DNA from: Liolophura sinensis
Lineage: Eukaryota > Mollusca > Polyplacophora > Chitonida > Chitonidae
Reading direction: 5' to 3'
NCBI RefSeq assembly: GCF_032854445.1
Contig: NC_088298.1
Location: 17,875,976 to 17,939,975, forward strand
DNA: 64,000 nucleotides
Every line of letters starts with the position of its first letter. Position 1 is the stretch's first letter. Below, piece by piece: positions 59,859-64,000 of this stretch. Position numbers and translations under genes: made by a program. The notes under the pieces were generated by a model. That model did no database searches, was not told where the DNA came from, and saw only the letters and a list, made by a program, of their open reading frames with translations.

Positions 59859-60878
59859 CACTGAAGACAGCCAGACGTAAGTCGTCTAGAATGTAGTCGA
59901 ACGAATCGAAATCCTTTACTGAATAACGGTGTTGTTCGATGGGAGAGTTGACGATGCTGTCCACTTCTAACGTATCGGCCATACCAACAGCAACACCATA
60001 CAAAGAAATGCCCCTTCTTCGAGCAGCTTGAGCCGACTTTGCCAACCAGGTAGGGTTAACAGTTGAACGCCCGCCAGTAATTAACACGGCAGCGTCGGGC
60101 ACACCTCTTCGGTCACCATTTCTGATTGTGAACATGTCTTTTGTAAGTGCTCTGAACCCACCAGCCATGTTCGACTCACCAGGATCGTACCGGATACGCC
60201 TAATCTTGTTTAGCAAATCCCGCTTGCTCTGATAAGAGTTCATATGAATTGGAGATACAGTTTTGTCGCTAAATCGAACAATTCCAAGACGAACTTTGCC
60301 ATCGTTGATATCCAAAGGCTCAATGAAGTCTTCAACAAATCTTAGTGCTTTTCTAAAGTCAACCCTGGACACGCTGGAGGAAGAATCCAGAACAAAGGCT
60401 ATGTCAATCTCTTTATCAAATTCTGGCCGTGGAATACTCGTCAAGGCTACTCTTTCGAAGTCAGGACGACTTGGCGTAGATAGGCGATCGACTTCTTCTG
60501 GCATAACATCCCCATCTATATCTCCGGACGAAACATCATCAGTATCATCTCCTGTCACGGTTTCAGGAGTTCTGGTACGAGGTTCAACTGGAGAAAGCGT
60601 TCTACTTCTATAAGGCCACTCGGTCCTGATAGGCCTCGATACTTTGCTTTCTTCGTCTGGTTCCCCGGAATATGTCCTCCATTCAGGGCCATCAGATGTT
60701 TCCGGGACGGTTGGAAGTGAGCTCTCTAATGTTGGCAGGGTTATAATGTCCAATATTCCAGTTGGTGTTGGAAGAGTGGGACCATACTCATCTTCCCCAG
60801 TCAAAAACCGCTGGGCGGTTGTTGATGTTGTGGGAATCGTTGTTTGGCGCTCCGTTGTTCCTATCGTTGTCCGCCTGG
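59859..60878 (-). CDS. V1: acidic Thr/Pro linker plus VWA domain
   Basis: The exon has 340 codons, from acceptor gaacag to donor GTAAGT, both phase 1. Residues 1-157 are a linker rich in Thr, Pro, Asp and Glu with no 9-residue repeat. Residues about 158-340 are a VWA domain: beta-1 IDIAFVLDSSSSV, then a GKVRLGIVRFSD strand, the GESNMAGG loop, ITGGRS, and RRRGISLYGVAVG. This domain keeps the complete first MIDAS motif DxSxS (DSSSS), unlike most of its neighbours, but the usual Thr (here in SNMAG) and the Asp of TDG (here TGG) are missing. It is the most divergent of the 5' VWA domains and sits just upstream of the amplified array, so it may represent an older, single-copy domain. Confidence 0.85.
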
Positions 60879-61180
60879 CTGTTCACGTCAAAATCCGAAA
60901 CAGAGAGATTAGTGATCGTGACTAGCATTTTGTAACAGAATGTATACATTATAAGGAATGTATTATCAGGAAAAAACACTTCAAAACTCGTGTGTATTAT
61001 GTAGTAGTGCAGAACGAAACCAAATAACTGAAAAAATATTCATCAATACTAATCTGCCTAAGGATATTGTCCGACATACGCACACCAGTTGTAAACTGAA
61101 GCCGAGCGTTGCACGTAAATAATCGCATGGCCTGTGTTGAAAACAGTTGAAATACCATGCCCTTTGGTGTACAAAAAATA

Positions 61181-61793
61181 TATCGGTGGGCATAAAAATG
61201 GGCCGTACTTTGATGCTGCATTGCTCCATTATCCTTTGTTCAAACCCTTTCAAACTTTAGACATTCAAATGGTAGGATTTTGTTAATATACTGACCAATT
61301 TTTAAGGTCATAGTTTGAGTAGTCTGTACACAGGATTAAAATGAAAACATAGCCTCAAAAACGCACGTTCCGGTGACCCACATTGCATCACCTGTCAGGT
61401 GTCATGAATAGAGCGCGTGTTGCACCTGCGTAACACGCGTCAATCAAGTGTCGCCTGGAAAAATTGTAGGGTTCTGGTGCCAGAGGAAACCCTTCTGCCA
61501 GATAGGCACAAGTTTTACTTAATCAAGATGGTTTTCTCTGCAGCGGACAGGGATGTGATCGCCTTTTCCAGTAAAACAAGGTAGAACATCATTTTGAAAT
61601 GTCCGGAACGTGCGTTTTTGACTATTTTGATTTTGGTCCCATGAACAGAAATCTTAAACGATGAAATTGAAATTTGGCCTGTATATATAGGACATAATGG
61701 CTTTTGAGTGTGTAAACTTGTAGAAGCTGACGTAAGAGGGATTCGGAGATATTGAGTGTCAAAGTACGACCCATTTTTTATGGCCACCCGATA
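61181..61793. mobile_element. Foldback MITE-like element in the first visible intron
   Basis: The two halves are inverted repeats of each other around position about 61487. The outer ends are tatcggtgggcat on the left and the reverse complement of tatcgggtggcca on the right, each followed inward by a stretch reading roughly ATGGG(C/T)CGTACTTTGA. Inner arms share a perfect 19-bp inverted match (61355-61373 against 61603-61621). Intervening arm sequence is recognisably similar but diverged. No coding capacity. The flanks are AT-rich, so a TA or ATAT target duplication is possible but not certain. The element ends about 30 bp from the 5' splice site of the Thr-rich exon. Confidence 0.72.
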
Positions 61794-61823
61794 TATATTA
61801 TAAATATTGATGTAAGTCTTTAC

Positions 61824-62090
61824 CCTTGGTTGTCCACACTTTTGCGGATGTCGATGATCTACGGAACAAGACAGTAGTTCTCCTGTATCTTCTTGTTCTC
61901 TGTGTTGATGTTTCTCGGGCAGTTGATGTTGTCGGTGGAGAGGTGCTGGTAGTTGTGGATGCTTCCGTTGTTAATGTTGTCGTCGTTGTTGTTGTTGTTG
62001 TTGTTGTAGGCGGCGGCGTTGGTGTTGTTGTTGTAGGCGGCGGCTTGGTAGTTGCCTCAGTCGGGGGATACGTAGGTTCGACATATCGCT
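61824..62090 (-). CDS. Linker exon, Thr-rich (most N-terminal exon seen)
   Basis: The exon has 89 codons between an acceptor ending ttttag and a donor GTAAAG, phase 1 at both ends. It opens with ERYVEP, and the first-codon Glu is shared by most linker exons of this gene. The middle is almost pure Thr/Pro, with an uninterrupted poly-Thr run encoded by a trinucleotide (ACA/ACC) tract, and the end is basic (Arg/Lys). This composition is typical of a disordered, mucin-like, O-glycosylated spacer. The trinucleotide tract makes its length likely to vary between alleles. It is the first coding piece after whatever N-terminal exons lie outside the window. Confidence 0.65.
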
Positions 62091-64000
62091 CTAAAATAAA
62101 GGACAAACAATAACTAACTAATAACATAATGGAAAAGTATTTAACACACTTAAAATTAAAGAAAAAGTGAAAATGAGGTTCTGGTAATGTTATCGCCAAA
62201 GACTGTCATATATAAAAAAAGGACACGCATTAGTAAGTTTAAAATACATCGTACATTATATTAATATTTTATGCCATTCTTTCAGTCAACATGTTCAGCG
62301 TCTTCATAACATAGGAAAATTTCTTCGAGCGAGAGGATAGCCAAAGGGAAATAACTATTCTCAACAAGTGAAGGGAATGGAAGAGAATTGCTCTCTGCTT
62401 TTTGAAAATAAAGCCACGTTCATAATAAATTAGTGTTCTCGATAAAAGTGATCTTTTTCATACAGTAAGGCTGCTTCCAGTTATTGCAGTCTTAACCGCT
62501 GCTTTAAAGTTTGGGTAAACTCAAGGCTGTTTCAACGGTATCAGAACAATGGGAATCAATTGATGTTCAGACCTTCTTTATACTATGCCTAACTTCACAA
62601 TTAGACTCTGTATCATGTTGGAAAATTTAATAGGTTTTGTGTATAATGCCTTTGATTCGAGTGAGCATGCTCGGCGAATGTATGGTGTTATTTTAACAAA
62701 AAACATTTATTTCGCAATTAATTAACCATTTTAATATGTAGGCTCTGAAGATTCCTTGTATTGTTTAGACCAAAAGCTTGACTGTAGACAAACGTTTAGG
62801 GTAAAATTTCCAAATCATGAATTCAGTATTCAAAGAAAACGGCATTTTGTGATGTTACGATCGCACATGTGTTAGCCCCGCTGGTTAAACATCTTCTTTA
62901 TTCAGCGTTGTTCTCTATGTATTGAATGTTTTTTTTCACCCAATACTTCTTCAGGTTTTAAGCACAGTATGCTGGTGTGCGGATCACCCAATACGCCCAA
63001 TATGTATAGATTTCTTACTCTACACTAGGAAGCGTATCAACCCGTTTAAATTTTCTAGAACACAGGACAAAAAACACAGAATCACAAAACACACAAAACA
63101 CTTTAAACAAGAGATTGCCAAAATCAGAACCTCCAACCCGTCATAGTCAATGAGTTTGGGTAAACCATATGGCGTTAAGGCGTTTTAACACTTCTAAAGT
63201 AAATGGGAGAAATGTTCTTAAATGTACATAGAGGTTTCTGACGTTTGCAGTCCAACTTAAAGAATAATGCCTTGCCTGGTTGTAAAAGCACAACATAAAC
63301 ATCCTCACCTGTATGAAATTACATGTTTTCTTCCATTGTTTGAAACAGGGGCTGACAGAGACTAATACAGGCAGTAGAACCCAAACACCAAAATACTTAA
63401 CCTCTTAAAATGACACAATACCGATTATGTTTTTTAAGTAATAGTAAGAATGAATTATATTGCTGCTACAAACAGAATTATTCTGTTTTTCCAAAATATT
63501 AACTTGATGGTGTAACAGGCTATTGTGTTGTCATTAACATAAAATCATGGGGCCATAACATAAGCTAAAACATAGCACTCAGAAAACATAATAGTATATT
63601 CAATTTAACAGATTAGTTTTTACATTGTACTGCTTATAATAAATGGCAAAAAATGTTTGGATTATCACCACACGATTGTGGCATACTACACTGATTAAAG
63701 CATACAGTATTCATGGATTTGACAGTGTAGTTTATGTAGCGGTCGGTGCACAAATAACAAAATTACATTTACGTATCTAACGTGTCCTTTATAACAAACT
63801 TCAAGTACTTTGACCTTCATGCCAGAAATATGTCTTATAGTGTTTAATGGGCCATAGTAGCAGCTGACAATGCGCCATCTTGTCATAAGTAACGTATATG
63901 TAAAATACGACAGAACATACATTTTTATAACTACCAAACTTTAGACAACGTTAGCTGTCGGGCTGATAGCATTTAATGGACCACACTAGCCGTGAGGATG
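62091..64000. other. Upstream sequence, no exon or promoter recognised
   Basis: AT-rich. No signal-peptide exon, VWA fragment, Thr-rich linker or repeat of the families above was seen. It is most likely the intron upstream of the first visible exon. Confidence 0.55.

Larger units (their letters stand above)
4153..62090 (-). other. Giant multi-VWA gene (span of all supported exons; both ends open)
   Basis: One transcription unit is inferred from 33 same-strand exons whose ends fit GT/AG splice sites. All junctions are phase 1, and the split codons at the joins that I checked in the 3' half create no stops. Exon lengths add to about 34.4 kb, or about 11,450 residues, with 17 VWA domains, Thr/Pro-rich linkers, no Gly-X-Y collagen segment, no visible transmembrane segment and no signal peptide in the window. 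The first exon should lie above 62,090 and the last at or below 4,153. The closest known architectures are collagen VI alpha-3 N-terminal VWA arrays, matrilins and molluscan shell or byssal matrix VWA proteins. Function as an extracellular matrix component is inference. It could be more than one neighbouring gene, because the joins are not proven by transcripts. Confidence 0.75.

Noticed and set aside
63301-63420. Possible first exon upstream of the gene, ending at a GTGAGG donor on the minus strand
   Set aside because: The only ATG codons run into a stop at once, there is no signal-peptide-like stretch, and the bracketed piece is not in a compatible phase.

Overview
This is a stretch of animal nuclear genome, not prokaryotic. 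It has long AT-rich non-coding DNA, tRNA-derived SINE copies, microsatellites, minisatellites and a foldback transposon, and its coding pieces are bounded by GT/AG splice sites with pyrimidine tracts. The SINE style and the extracellular-matrix-like domains suggest a marine invertebrate, most likely a mollusc. That placement is inference; I cannot name the class or species.

Everything I can support as coding belongs to one giant gene on the minus strand, running from about 62,090 down to about 4,153 and open at both ends. I place 33 exons. 17 von Willebrand factor A (VWA) domains, named V1 to V17 from the N-terminal side, are joined by Thr/Pro/Arg/Asp/Glu-rich linkers. Wherever both ends of an exon can be set, it starts and ends in phase 1. 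Every exon length is a multiple of 3 except in two exons with frameshifts. The joined exons add up to about 34.4 kb of coding sequence, about 11,450 residues. Only one cysteine is visible and no collagen Gly-X-Y segment is present.

Layout from N to C terminus (high to low coordinates): a Thr-rich linker exon (61.8-62.1 kb). Then V1 (59.9-60.9 kb). Then a tandem array of six 3.2-3.8 kb units (V2-V7, 38.9-58.9 kb) whose VWA domains are identical in protein sequence, whose linkers are about 70-100 copies of a 9-residue, 27-nt repeat, and whose unit-separating introns are all exactly 386 bp. Then V8-V12 (25.8-38.5 kb), an older set with 9- and 15-residue repeats; introns between V8 and V11 carry co-duplicated SINEs. 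Then V13-V15 (17.2-25.3 kb), where linker and VWA are on separate exons. Finally V16 and V17 (5.6-12.4 kb), set among tiny phase-1 exons (24-78 nt) that encode short Pro/Thr linkers.

The protein reads as a long chain of VWA beads on disordered, charge-balanced tethers. This is plausibly an extracellular matrix or fibre protein related in style to collagen VI, matrilin or shell-matrix VWA proteins. Metal-site (MIDAS) residues are largely lost, so metal-independent interactions are expected. V6 and V15 contain frameshifts, all at homopolymer runs, which may be assembly errors. No first exon, promoter, last exon or poly(A) site could be identified.
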